From: Selaginella tamariscina
Lineage: Eukaryota > Streptophyta > Lycopodiopsida > Selaginellales > Selaginellaceae
Length of the DNA stretch: 64,000 nt
Assembly: GCA_003024785.1 (NCBI GenBank)
Contig: PUQB01000890.1
Location: 1-64,000 of the forward strand
Reading direction: 5' to 3'
A program made the position numbers and the translations under genes. Shown in pieces: positions 36,606 to 48,028 of the stretch (within the stretch, counting starts at the first letter, position 1; each line of letters starts with the position of its first letter). The notes beneath the pieces were generated by a model. It made no database searches and was not told the origin of the DNA. It saw nothing but the letters and a program-made list of their open reading frames with translations.

Positions 36606-37563
36606 GTGCCGATTTAGATTGTCGGCACCATCCTGCTCAGCCGGCGGCCACAAGGTATGTGTAATTTCTGTATTTTATGATTTGCGGCTCAAAGTATTTC
36701 TTTTTCCAGAGATATAGGGTCTTCTTATTTGTGCCGACTGAGAGCAACGGCACCATCCTGGTTCAGTCGGCAAACACAAGGTATCGTCGATTTATTTATT
36801 TTTTTCCTTGCGGCTCAAGTATACGTGTCACAATGTTTTTTTTCAGAGTTAATGGGTCTTTCCATTTGTGCCGACTGAGAGTGACGGCACCATCCTGGTT
36901 CAGTCGGCAAAAACAAGGTATTTTCGATTTGTTTTTTTTTGCTTTCTGGCTCAAGTATTCGTATCACAAGGTTTTTTTTCAGAGTTAATGGGTCTTCCCA
37001 TTTGTGCCGACTGAGAGTGACGGCACCATCCTAGTTCAGTCGGCAGCCACAAGGTATGTTCGATATGTTTATTTTTGCTTTCTGGATCAGTATTCGTATC
37101 ACTTTTTTTTTTCAGAGTTAATGTGTCTTCTCATTTGTGCCGACTGAGAGTGACGGCACCATCCTTCTTCAGTCGGCAGCCACAAGGTATTTTGAATTTG
37201 TTTATATTTTGCTTTGCGGCTCAAGTATCCGTATAACAATGTTTTTTTTCAGAGTTATAGTGTCTTCCCATTTGTGCCGACTGAGAGTGACGGCACCATC
37301 CTTCTTCAGTCGGCAGCCACAAGGTATTTTGAATTAGTTTTTTTTTTCTTTGCGTCTCAAGTATTTCTTTTAAAACAGTTAATGGGTCTTCCCATTTGTG
37401 CCGTCTGAGAGGGACGGCACCATCCTATCTCAGTCGGCACCATTATCTCTTCAGTGCCGTCTGACAGAGTCGGCACAAACTATCTCAGTCGGCATTTGTT
37501 CTTCTACATCTCTCTGCCGACTGAGAGGGTCGGCACCATCTAGCTTGAGTCGGCAGCCACAAG
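36606..37563 (+). repeat. Exon-like repeat array, second set of MULE copy 1
   Basis: About seven units of the 137-bp type, in the same order as 32907-33836, leading into the gene at 37636. Each unit has TGCCGACTGA ... TCAGTCGGCA and splice-like borders. Confidence 0.85.
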
Positions 37564-37635
37564 GTTAGTCATCTTTGTTTTTTTTTATTTTGTCTCCTCA
37601 TCAATTGACTTGTGTGTTTTTCCAGAGTTTACAAA

Positions 37636-40600
37636 ATGGTGAGAGCTTCAAAACGTCTACTAGAGACTGCGCCTGATGAAGAGCCACGGGAAGAGAAGAG
37701 GATATCGAAGCAGAAGCGAGGCAAGAGAGGAGAACCATCTAATGTAGCAAAGGAGGATCCTCCAGTGACTCAGTCTGGAGTAGTAGCAGTTGAGCAAGAA
37801 CAGCCTCCACCAACAATCACAGATTTCCCGGAGAGCTCGTCGCAGTTGCCTCCTTCATCCGCTGAGGTTGCAGTCCTGAACGAGCAAGTGCAGATGACAG
37901 AGGCAGCTGAAGCTAGCGAGGACGACTTGGAGGAGGCAGTCAGCAAAAAGAGAGGCCGCGGGAAAGCTGATTCAAAAGGCAAGAAGGCGAAGAGCGATAA
38001 GGAGCCGAAGGAGTTATACAGCATACCGGCGAGCCTGCATTTGGAGAGCTCAGCAAACCTGCTCGACAAAATTACTATCAAGGGACTTGGTGATCCTCCT
38101 GATGTGCCCATCTGCAGAATACATTCAACGAGGTGGTTCGACGAGTGAACCCAGGGGACTTGGACAGGCTGGTGTCATCGTTGAAGAAGGCTGGTTATCT
38201 ACGCAACACGGCCTTGTTCATTCTGTCCATCGGAGATCGACTCACTGCTGAGGAGCTATCGGAGCTGTCGAAGGACACGATTCAGTACGAGCAGCACCGG
38301 TCTTTCGAGCAAGCTCTTACTCAGCCGGAGTACAAACAGTGGGCTTCAAGGCTCTCAAACAGGAAGTTTAGCTGCTGGGACGGGAACCATAGGCTACAGG
38401 CTTTGCAGAAGCTGTACCGAGAGGATGCAGAGGACAACCAGCGATGGGCTATTCGCGTTCGATCGAGTTTCATCTCCACGGAGAACCTCGACATTCTTCA
38501 ACTGGTTTCGATGTTCCAATCGATTAACATGTGAGTATTTTCTTTCTTTTTGTTAAGAGTTTAGACTTACAGTTTCGTTGAACAGATCTTCAGCAACATC
38601 TGTGGAAACAACGCTACCACATATTCTCCTCGCTGTAAAGGCGGTCTGCACTAGTACAGAAGGAACTCAGAAAATCCTCGAGTCACTCACGGAGGTTGAT
38701 CGTCTTGAGGTGCGGAAGTGGAAGGAGAGTTCAGCAGGAAAGACGGCTTGGCATCCTCTTCCGAACCTGATCTGCGCAAAGATCCTTTTCAAGGTAACCT
38801 CCGATTTAATTTATAGGAAAGAAATTTTTAACTTATTCTATGTGCAGAACGAGATCGACGATGATCTCGACAGAGCAGTCACCAGTGCTAAGGGCAATCA
38901 CAGGTTGAGGTGAACCTGAAGCAGCTAGTGTACAAGAAGCATGACAAGCGTATGCACAAGTTCCTCTCCATCATAGACCCAGACTTGGGGGAGGAGTGGT
39001 TCCAGAAGGTGACAAACATCTCTCATAAGCAGTGTCGCTGGATGGGCATTGAGAAGCTGTATGCGATGTCAAGGGCGAAGATTCCAAACATGCTGCGACT
39101 CCGATACCTGAACAAGCTCACCCGTCTCGAATCCAAGGCAGAACAACAGACACTTGGGCTACCGGGCATGCAGGACAAAGAGTGGATCAAGTGGTTCACC
39201 TTGGACTTATATTGGAAGGCTGTGCGCGAGGAAGCCATTCAGATCCTTAAGGGGTTGCGAGAGGATGGTGAAGAAGTTGGAACGGATGTCGACTTCATGA
39301 GCTGGTTTGACGAGATGAGAACTCGGAGCAAGTGCCTGGTCTTTCAGCCCTTCCATGACTGCATACGGTTCACTTATTCGATGGAGCCGAATGAGTTTCT
39401 GGAGCGTGAGGAATCTGCGCGTCGGATGATATGGAGGTAAGCTTTCAATCCAGCATTGCTACTGTCTGACTTTGTGTTACAGGTTCATACTGGCGAAGCA
39501 AATGACACCGTCCCATACGATGAAGCTGTGGACAGATCATACAAGCGAGCCTCACATGTGGTCGAAGAGCAGAGGAGCTCTAACACCGTTCGAACGGGAG
39601 CATGTTCCATTCTGGCTCGACTGTCCGTCGCAACAGCCACCAGCTTGGGAGAGCTCACTATTCGACATGCACGCAATGATCTACCAGCGATTGTTTGGGA
39701 GCCAGAAGAAGTAGAGGCTATCAAGAAGAGCAAGATGAAGAAGACGGTGCGGAAGACAACTACACCTGCAAAGGGATCGGGAGCGGGACCAAGCTCTTCT
39801 ACAGCACCTCCGCCGGCATTCGACTTTACAATCAATGAGGTGCAGCCACTTGTAGCTAGTTTGGACATCAAGGACGACCTGATGACCTTCATCCCGACCC
39901 TGGCTGCATCCCGTGGATCCTACGACCTAGCTGTGTGCGACATGGAGGAGATGAGCAGGTCTTTCTTCGAGCCGGGTGCTTCCCAGACAGAGGTGTACAC
40001 CAAGCTCCGACAACAGGTTGACAGACTACATACGGTTGAGTCACAAACGTGTTCCAGGAAGTGGTAGGTGAATACGGCTTCAACCTCATCATCCTCGACT
40101 TGCCCAATGAGCTTGTATATGGAGGTGCTAGCATCAACAAGGACATTGTGCAGCTAGATCCGGTGAAGTTTGAGGAGGCCTTGCAGTTCAGTGGAATGCA
40201 CTTGGCAGCGAGTGGTTTCATGGTCGTCTTCGCGAGTTCTCCTTCTGTTTCGGCGGTGATTCAGGCGGCTGCAGTAATCAACTTGGAGGTTGCAGGGACT
40301 TACAGCGTCTACCGTGCACGAGGCTGGGGATACCGTGACAAAATTAAGGTAAGCTAGCTATTCAAGTTCAAGTTTAACTTGGTCTATGTGGCAGGATAAC
40401 TTGTTAGTTCTCTTGGTGCTGCAAAGCTCTGAGAAGAAGTCGAAGAGGCCAAACCCTCTGGCGTTGACGAACACGATCCTCGTCGACACTGCCGACCGTT
40501 ATCAGGAGGCTTGGTAAGGAAGTACTTTGCTTGTTTATCCTAATGGAAGTTTGTGCAGGATATGATTCAACCGAAGAGTGTTCGACTCATGCAGCTTTTG

Positions 40601-40834
40601 ATCGAGCGTCTCAGTAGACCTGGCGACCTAGTCTGGGATATTGGTTCCGGAACCGGGTCATCATTGTTAGCTGCCGTCGAGCTCGGAAGGAATATTATAG
40701 GAACCGAGAAGAGTTTCGAACTCTCTAGGTTGGCAACAAACAAGCTGCAGAGAACATTAGACCAGAAGATTACCTACTCAAACACCTCCACGTCCAAGCG
40801 TAACTGGTGGTTCGAGAACTGCAGCTTTACTTAA
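37636..40834 (+). pseudogene. ParB-methyltransferase, MULE copy 1
   Basis: Same six-exon gene as 48029-51255, with exons at about 37636-38530, 38586-38793, 38848-39436, 39483-40348, 40395-40513 and 40559-40834. One-base losses relative to copy 2 break it near 38130 (TTCAACG for TTCCAACG), 38896 (AATCACAGG for AATCCACAGG), 39674 (CGCAATG for CGCCAATG), 40049 (ACGTGTTCC for ACGTTGTTCC), 40561 and 40744. All splice borders are preserved. Otherwise it is almost identical to copy 2, so decay is recent, or these losses are sequencing errors. Confidence 0.88.
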
Positions 40835-40994
40835 GATGAAGAAGAAACTTTAGCTAATGTATATTGAGTAATAAATTAAGCTAATATAAAAAAAAAGATA
40901 AAATACAACAGTTTTATAGAATTTTTTTTGCCGACTGAGGCCAATACTGCCGACCAGAAAGAATATTCCAAAAATTCTAGAATGGCGGCAACTC
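40835..40994. repeat. Decayed right end of MULE copy 1
   Basis: Contains the GCCGACTGAGG and GCCGACC motifs (40930-40955) and one TTCTAGAA. The GC-rich terminal block present in copy 2 (51407-51440) is missing, so this end may no longer be mobilised. Confidence 0.7.
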
Positions 40995-41003
40995 GTTCCA
41001 GCA

Positions 41004-42972
41004 CCCACTAGACGGGATTCTCTCACTAAGTAACCCCATTGGCACCGTCCTGGATAAGCTCCGTGTGGGGATAGTCCATCTTCAAGCTGCGGTAAACCGC
41101 ATAATGAGATACTCACCTTCCATAAGTCACTATACAGTAGAAGCTCTTCGATGCCGGATTCCAAGAACATCACGGACACATTCTTCAGGCCGTTCTTCGG
41201 AGGTATTTTCTTCGACCGCAAACTCCATAGACTGTTTGAGTTTGTGCTTAAGTGGCCCGAACACGCTTTCTATGTATGGTATAGGTGAGATCCCCGTTAG
41301 TTAGTCAGTACACTCCCACATGAACCATATACTTGAACACCAAGGTTGAACAGGTCCTTGTAAAGGAAGATGGTACCTTCTCATGAGCAAAGCTCAAGTC
41401 TGGAGAACTCTTAAACTCGAAATATGGCATGATACTAGTTGTAGAAGGTCCAGAGGCAGCACGTCTACTGAAAGACTACACACACGTAAGTCCCCTCAGA
41501 GTACGGTCTGTAATGTATTTCTCCACGGAGAATGTGTGTTGTACCTGAATGGATCCTGTGAAGGCATAGTGAACAACATGTGTTTCATCTCCAATGGGTG
41601 CACCACCTGGGAAAGGCCTCATATCTGTCTCTCTCATTGGAAGATACCGACGTGGAGCTTGAGAAGCTGGTGAAGGACGAGCTGGGTATATGACACTTGA
41701 GAACGATACCTTATGCACAGCCTAATCAGTGTCCTCCGACAAATCTTTTTGAGGAGACTAGAGTTTGTGGATACCTCTGTGGGGATCATCTTGACTCGGC
41801 TACTTTTGATGGGAAGAGAGCTTCACAGGCGCTTCTAAACTGAAAATTAAAAGATGAGTTTTATGTACGCCTGTGTTTGTACACACACACACACCACACA
41901 TCCCTGTTATATGTACAAACCAACTCATCCATCTTTACAACAGTTAGCAGTACACCTGCAAAAGGTGCTGACGATCCTTATTCTGCAAAGAAACGGTGTA
42001 ATCAATTATATTAAACAAACTAAAATAAGCTATTCTAGAAAATACGTACAATCATATTGTCAATTATCTAGCATATACGTTACCCATTCTTGTATGTAAC
42101 CTCGGTCACCGGCAGCAAGCACGGAATTCGACCCAGTAACTAGATCATCTCAATATCGTATCAGCCACCAGCTCTAGCTTATAATCCTCCTAATTAACAT
42201 GTAACAAAATAGTATGTTGATGTTAATATAATTAAAAGACTAACCTTACAATTATTAAGAGGGACCAACAGTTTTGTGTCCGGAAATGAAAAACATCTAA
42301 GCACTAGCAAATATTTATTATGTAAAGTAAATTGTATTCCATCGTCAACGGTACCTGCAAAAGAATGTATTTCCACACACGTACACATGCATGCACGCAC
42401 ATGTATATATAGAAGATAACGTACCTTCAATGAAGATTCCAAATAAAGGACTGGATGAACTTTACATCTGTGTTGCAGGTCTTGCATAACGTATAAACAA
42501 TATATGTACAAATGTGCACGAGAGTAATCCAAAGAACCGCAGCAGACACAGGGGTCCATTTTTACAACGGTTCTGGACGCTCTACCTGCTGAAACAAAAC
42601 CACAGTTCTATACATACATACCGGAACATTATTATGTGCTTTTCCTATATGGTCTATATAATTACTTACATTCTGATACGTGTATTGTGTGTATACGTAT
42701 ATTACCGGCTCTGCATGCTCAATTGCAATAATTGGTTGTAGCAATTCCGAGGACGTTAACTGCCTGTTAACCTGTTTAAATACTTCCCTTTTCCTGCTAA
42801 GTACAATCAGAACACACACGCACGCGTGCACACACACATGTCATAACATATATTAATAAAGGGCGTGCGTGAGATTACATATATTACCAGTTCTGAATGC
42901 TTGATCACATCTACTTTCAAGTAAGTTTCCTGTCCTACTGATGGAATCGGGTACGTACTGTTTTAAATTTAT
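41004..42972. other. Unassigned DNA between MULE copies 1 and 2; possible decayed minus-strand exons
   Basis: Not recognisably repetitive. On the minus strand near 41090-41290 a frame reads KNGLKNVSVMFLESGIEELL and then LYSDLWK before a GTGAGT donor-like site. Near 41480-41715 another reads PRRYLPMRETDMRPFPGG and then DETHVVHYAFTG. These look more protein-like than chance, but I do not recognise a family, and no continuous gene model can be built. The rest has CA repeats (41880-41897, 42815-42840) and no features. Confidence 0.35.
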
Positions 42973-42981
42973 TCTTGTCTT
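42973..42981. repeat. Left 9-bp target duplication of MULE copy 2
   Basis: TCTTGTCTT, repeated exactly at 51453-51461. It defines the element borders. Confidence 0.88.
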
Positions 42982-43077
42982 GGGTCTCGGCGAAAAGGAG
43001 GCTCCGGCTCAGGAGGCTTCATATTATTCTAGTATATTCGCGGATATTCTAGGGTTATTCTAGCATATTCTAGCATA

Positions 43078-43097
43078 TTCTCAAGAATATTCTAGAA
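43078..43097. promoter_or_regulatory. Heat-shock-element-like array, left end of MULE copy 2
   Basis: TTC (43078), then GAA-TTC-GAA at exact spacing (43085-43097). Further TTCTAG units precede it from about 43056. Confidence 0.55.
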
Positions 43098-43116
43098 TAT
43101 ATAGTTTTTTTAATAT

Positions 43117-43144
43117 GCCGACTGGTTTAATATACGCCGACTGG
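43117..43144. repeat. Subterminal GCCGACTGG motifs
   Basis: GCCGACTGG at 43117-43125 and 43136-43144, with a third changed copy (GCCCACTGG) just after. The core GCCGACTG is the same as in the internal array and near the right end (51338-51347). Candidate binding sites for an element protein. Confidence 0.6.
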
Positions 43145-43195
43145 CTTAATATATGCCCACTGGCTTAATAAAACATTATCCTAACCCTAAACCAT

Positions 43196-46100
43196 TTATC
43201 CTTGTAGCACGGTGGGTCATGAACTCTGTTGCATTCACCAGCAAACGGTGGACCTCCATGTCACTGAGCGATCGCCTTTGTAGAAATATGTGACTTCCGG
43301 GTTCAAACCAAGCACACGGCTATAGACGAAGTACATGTGTACACATGGGCTCCAACTTTTGCTCTTCTGAAATGTAGAACAACTGCATGAAGGATAAGTA
43401 TTAATAGTCACCTTTGCAGAGTCATTCCTGCCGACACACGAAAGCCTCCTTCCGTCCTCTAGCTGTCACTTCAACATTTCGCACACAACCTAAAAACGTC
43501 TTGGCCTTGCAGAATTCTTCTCTTGTTCCTTAGACATTTTTGTTGGAGTCCGAACCATACGTCCTTCGAAAGGTGGAATTGTTGTAGATCCAGCTCCACG
43601 TGGTGGCGATGGTGTTTTGTCCTTCTGACCCTCATCTACTCTTCCTGCCATCCCCTGTAAACCTTCCAGAACAAAGCCTGCATCTGTAGTTCTCTGACCT
43701 CCTCACTTGTCAGCTTGTTTCCTTGAGCACAGGCCAAACCGTTGGTGGTGTTGGAATACGTGACCGAAGAATTTTGCCGTTTGGCCGCGTGAAACACCCT
43801 GAATCTTTTGGGCAGAACCACATCATCTGTTGTACATACTCCTCATTCCCCAAGGCATCAATGTACATTCGTTTTCCATAGAATCCTGGTGCTGGCACTC
43901 TGCTTGGATAACCGATTGGTTTTCCACACAGAGCAGTTCCTTCCTGATTCATCCCCAAACACTTAACCTTACTGGATGCTCCGATTCGTCTGATGGCCCA
44001 CTCTGTTTGAGCAATCTCTCTCTCCGAAACCTCTTCGAACCTTAACCTCTTTCTCCTGTTGTTTTGGACCACCCGCTCTGTGTACTCTACATCATGTCTG
44101 TGTGAACGTCGAGCATCAGACTGTTCTGTTCCTGTGACTGTTCTCCTAACAGTTTGCACTCGAACGTTAGTGGTACACGTGAACTCCGGGCTGGTCAAGT
44201 GTTCCTCGCCTTCCACCAGATTAATAATTGTTGATGGAGATACACTTTTCCCCTCAGAGAGTTTGCGTTGCACTCGTTTCAACAGAGTTTCCTTCGAAGG
44301 CCCTGACCCTGTATACCTCCCTTCTATTGCCGCTTTCACCTTCGCACTCTGCATAACTGCATCGGTGAGGTCTAACATTGTCGCCTCCAGCAGTGGTACT
44401 CTTTTGGCCAATCTTGCTCTTCTTGCTCTCGCGTGAATCACTTCAGCATTGTTTGTAGTTGGAACGCTCGCGAGTCCTTCTTCTGTCATGTCTCCCAGTT
44501 CCGCCATGGAGATGTGGTCCTCATGCCTGATCCACCAAGACAGCCATGTCTTCAAAGCTCGAATGTTTGACGCTCGTCCTTCCCAAAAGACTCGAGAATT
44601 GCCAGTTGTTCTTTCTTAGATTGTTCATTCAGTGCTGCAGGCCAGGCACGAGCAAGCTTCATGTGTTCTTCGCGATGTTCTTCTGCGATCCATTTCTTTG
44701 TCACCTGACGCACGATTGCATAAAGTGAAACAGACAGCTTCTTTCCCTCCCTTTCATCTTTGCTCCGTTGTTGAATACTTGGCGCAAGGCTATCCATATC
44801 GCTCCAGCCTCATCCGACATGAAACCAGCAAAGTTGACATTCTCCAAACCCTGCTTCTTACAAACCTCTAGCATTGTGTTCAAGAACTTCAGCACTGCAA
44901 CATTATCTTCGCGGCACATATCTGCGTAAGCTATAGTCACCATGGATCTGACACTGCAAGAGAGCGTTAGATAACGAAGATTAGAAAGTGTTATGAAGAG
45001 TTTTACAACTTACAATGGGTCATAAAGGTGTATTCCAATTGTCGCCCAGTCTGGTATGCGGTGCGTGTGGTCCAGAACAACCCATTGATCATGAAGGTCT
45101 CCTCCACTTTGACACCTTCTGATGTACTCAACTCCTGAACCCGGTCCCTCAACTGTCATTTTGAAGATCAGAGGCTGCTCCTCAGCACCATGCAGTTCCA
45201 TCCCTGGAACATGTATGACGTGAATGAAAGGTATTGGCAGCTTTGTCTTCAGCTCCAGAAGACCCTCGTAACCCTCTCTAAAGTGTGTCTCCTTCTGTCT
45301 TGATTGTGTAATCCAGTCCCGAGTCCTAAAGAAAAGGTCACGTCAGTGTGTAGAGATCTAAAAAAAATACCTTCGATGGTTTGTTAGAGGTTCAAGTTTT
45401 GAGAGTAAACCAGTGTACGAGACTTCTCCTTCTTCCTTGAAAAGTTCTTCAAAGATGAGCTCACGCGCGGCTTGAAACTCAATCACTCGTTGATTGGTTC
45501 GCGGACTGCTCTTTACCACGTTGCTGACACTAGATCTGGCTCGCTGAACGTTTGAAGCTGACACTGAGGGGCTGACTGGATGCTGATGAACACCTCTGTG
45601 AATGAACAACCTTGTAAAAGAAATGTCGTCTGGCAGAATGTAGTACACATAAGCCGGACAAGTGTGCACCAGCAATGGCTCCTCTCCACAATGCTTACAT
45701 TTTATGCCTATTACTTTGCCTGTCTCAGTTGTCTTTGCCTTCTCCACAGCACCCTTGAAGTGACATTCATTTGCTTTCTTCTCAAAAGCCAAGTAGGGGC
45801 AAGTAGGATTGATGCATTGGAGATGTCCGACACATGAACTTCGACTGACTCGCGCCGGAACATGCCAGTGTGTTGTGCTCGGGTGTGTCCAATGGTAGCA
45901 GCCATCCTTGCGATTCATCCCCGAGTACTTCTCTGTGCTTTCTGTCTTAGGGGGAAGTTCGAAAATGACATTTCCATTGTATATCTGCGGTAGTTCAGAG
46001 ACTCGTTTAACTTCAGACGAACCAATGAGATCCTTCCCTATCCTACATTTGTCTGCTCTTAGAAGACACACCAGCATGGATTCCTCACGCTCCTCTGTCC

Positions 46101-46350
46101 GCAACCTGAACAACGGGCCCTTTGCCGGGCACAATGTGTAAAAGACAAACTGGTTTGATGCATTGCCTTCTGGTAACAACTCCACATCTTCTCCAGAACT
46201 CGCAGAAACTGACATCAATTGAACCACATGTATACTGAACCAACAAGGAATGTTGAAAGCAATGTGAAGATCATGTTCAAACACAAAAGCATTTCCATCT
46301 TCATCGACTGGGAAATCTTTGTCAATGCCTTCATAGGTAACTCTGGCCAT
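43196..46350 (-). pseudogene. MULE transposase, copy 2
   Basis: Cut-and-paste transposase of the Mutator superfamily. Exon 1 (46350-45371) is intact. It holds a Cys/His domain (CINPTCPYLAF ... KCKHCG ... CPAYVYYILP ... HRGVHQHPV) resembling WRKY-GCM1/FLYWCH-type DNA-binding folds. Exon 2 (45325-45014) ends near VVLDHTHR, a likely first catalytic D. Introns are 45 nt (45326-45370) and 60 nt (44954-45013). Exon 3 holds FMSDEAGAIWIALRQVF and CLFHF, the second D and H of MULE cores, then the SWIM region. One-base losses near 44714, 44590, 43722, 43683 and 43430 break exon 3. From combined exon lengths the intact protein would be about 1020 residues. Confidence 0.9.
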
Positions 46351-46848
46351 GACAACACAAGGAGAAAGCTCGGTGGTTTAGGAAAGCAAAGCAAAAGATT
46401 AAACACACTTTCTCTTACCAAAAAAAAATTACAATCGTTAACAATAAACGTGAATACACGTTTGTATATAATTAATTCTATGCTGCCCAGTTCACAGTGT
46501 TCTTAATGATGTCCTCTCTAGTATCACCGATTTAATTTAATTTCTACCTTTTATGATTTGAAATATCTTCACATTTACCAATTATTCACATATTTTAAAA
46601 TAAACCCTAAATATTAATGTCACATTTATTCCGTAGGGTTCACTGTTTTCATTGCGGCTAGGGTTTTTTGGTAGATAGGGTTTACTGTTTCCATTGCGGC
46701 TAGGGTTCTTTCAATCTCAGATCTGTTTCCACTGCGGTAGATCCAGAGGGTTTCTTTAATCTCAGATCTCAGAGTTACGGTTTCCACTGCGGCGCCATCC
46801 ATTTCGACTCGATTCGTGCAGCGCCCAAGTATAACAATGGAGATTTCT
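46351..46848. promoter_or_regulatory. Divergent promoter region, MULE copy 2
   Basis: About 500 bp shared by the two divergent genes. AT-rich near the transposase start, with AAACCCTAAA (46603-46612), two TAGGGTTTAC/TAGGGTTC-type motifs and repeated 'tttccactgcgg'. No single TATA box can be assigned with confidence. The last part probably belongs to the first untranslated exon of the methyltransferase gene, which ends at the AAG/GTATGT donor at 46897. Confidence 0.5.
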
Positions 46849-48018
46849 GTGCCGATTTAGATTCTCGGCACCATCCTGCTCAGCCGGCGGCCACAAGGTA
46901 TGTGTAATTTCTGTATTTTATGATTTGCTGCTCAAAGTATTTCTTTTTCCAGAGATATAGGGTCTTCTTATTTGTGCCGACTGAGAGCAACGGCACCATC
47001 CTGGTTCAGTCGGCAAACACAAGGTATCGTCGATTTATTTATTTTTTTCCTTGCGGCTCAAGTATACGTGTCACAATGTTTTTTTTTCAGAGTTAATGGG
47101 TCTTTCCATTTGTGCCGACTGAGAGTGACGGCACCATCCTGGTTCAGTCGGCAAAAACAAGGTATTTTCGATTTGTTTTTTTTTGCTTTCTGGCTCAAGT
47201 ATTCGTATCACAAGGTTTTTTTTTTCAGAGTTAATGGGTCTTCCCATTTGTGCCGACTGAGAGTGACGGCACCATCCTAGTTCAGTCGGCAGCCACAAGG
47301 TATGTTCGATATATTTATTTTTTGCTTTCTGGATCATGTATTCGTATCACATTGTTTTTTTTCAGAGTTAATGTGTCTTCTCATTTGTGCCGACTGAGAG
47401 TGACGGCACCATCCTTCTTCAGTCGGCAGCCACAAGGTATTTTGAATTTGTTTATATTTTGCTCTGCGGCTCAAGTATCCGTATAACAATGTTTTTTTTC
47501 AGAGTTATAGTGTCTTCCCATTTGTGCCGACTGAGAGTGACGGCACCATCCTTCTTCAGTCGGCAGCCACAAGGTATTTTGAATTTGTTTATATTTTGCT
47601 CTGCGGCTCAAGTATCCGTATAACAATGTTTTTTTTCAGAGTTATAGTGTCTTCCCATTTGTGCCGACTGAGAGTGACGGCACCATCCTTCTTCAGTCGG
47701 CAGCCACAAGGTATTTTGAATTAGTTTTTTTTTCTTTGCGTCTCAAGTATTTCTTTTAAAACAGTTAATGGGTCTTCCCATTTGTGCCGTCTGAGAGGGA
47801 CGGCACCATCCTATCTCAGTCGGCACCATTATCTCTTCTGTGCCGTCTGACAGAGTCGGCACAAACTATCTCAGTCGGCAGGTTTTTTCTTCTACATCTC
47901 TCTGCCGACTGAGAGGGTCGGCAGCATCTAGCTTGAGTCGGCAGCCACAAGGTTAGTCATCTTTGTTTGTTTTTTTATTTTGACTCCTCATCAATTGACT
48001 TGTGTGTTTACTTTCCAG
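46849..48018 (+). repeat. Array of exon-intron units upstream of the methyltransferase gene
   Basis: About eight units. The regular ones repeat every 137 bp: a 71-nt exon-like part starting AGTTAATG or AGTTATAG and ending GCAGCCACAAG, then a 66-nt intron-like part from GTAT to TTTTTTTTCAG. Each exon part holds TGCCGACTGA and TCAGTCGGCA as an inverted repeat, with a second nested one (GTGCCG ... CGGCAC). The first unit is diverged and the last is compound. The final acceptor (48017-48018) joins the exon carrying the start codon. Either a spliced leader of serial exons or an array of protein-binding sites. Confidence 0.85.
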
Positions 48019-48028
48019 AGTTCCCAAA

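Larger units (their letters stand above)
25252..40994. mobile_element. MULE copy 1 with nested insertions and an internal duplication
   Basis: A 15.7-kb span; about 8 kb is the basic MULE. It contains a minus-strand transposase pseudogene, a plus-strand ParB-methyltransferase pseudogene, the exon-like repeat array, Gypsy B2 (26595-30410), a solo LTR-L (34266-36086), and a duplication of the promoter, array and first-exon segment. The left end is GGTCTCGGCGAAAAGGAGGCTC-like. The right end has lost about 45 bp of the terminal repeat, keeping only 'ctagaatggcggcaactc'. The near-matching 9-bp flanks support a single insertion. Confidence 0.88.

Noticed and set aside
25244-41010. Host gene interrupted by MULE copy 1
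   Set aside because: Joining the flanks on the minus strand gives a short frame that ends in a stop after about ten codons; not sufficient to call an interrupted exon.
46972-47724. Overlapping 66-102 codon frames across the repeat array (repeating P-T-E-S-D-G-T-I)
   Set aside because: They start at non-ATG codons, run through intron-like T-runs and simply mirror the 137-bp DNA repeat, so a translated repeat protein is less likely than untranslated exons.
46849-48018. CRISPR-like array (regular palindromic repeats with spacers)
   Set aside because: Unit length is 137 bp, the spacers are also repeated, splice borders frame each unit, and the context is a eukaryotic transposon.
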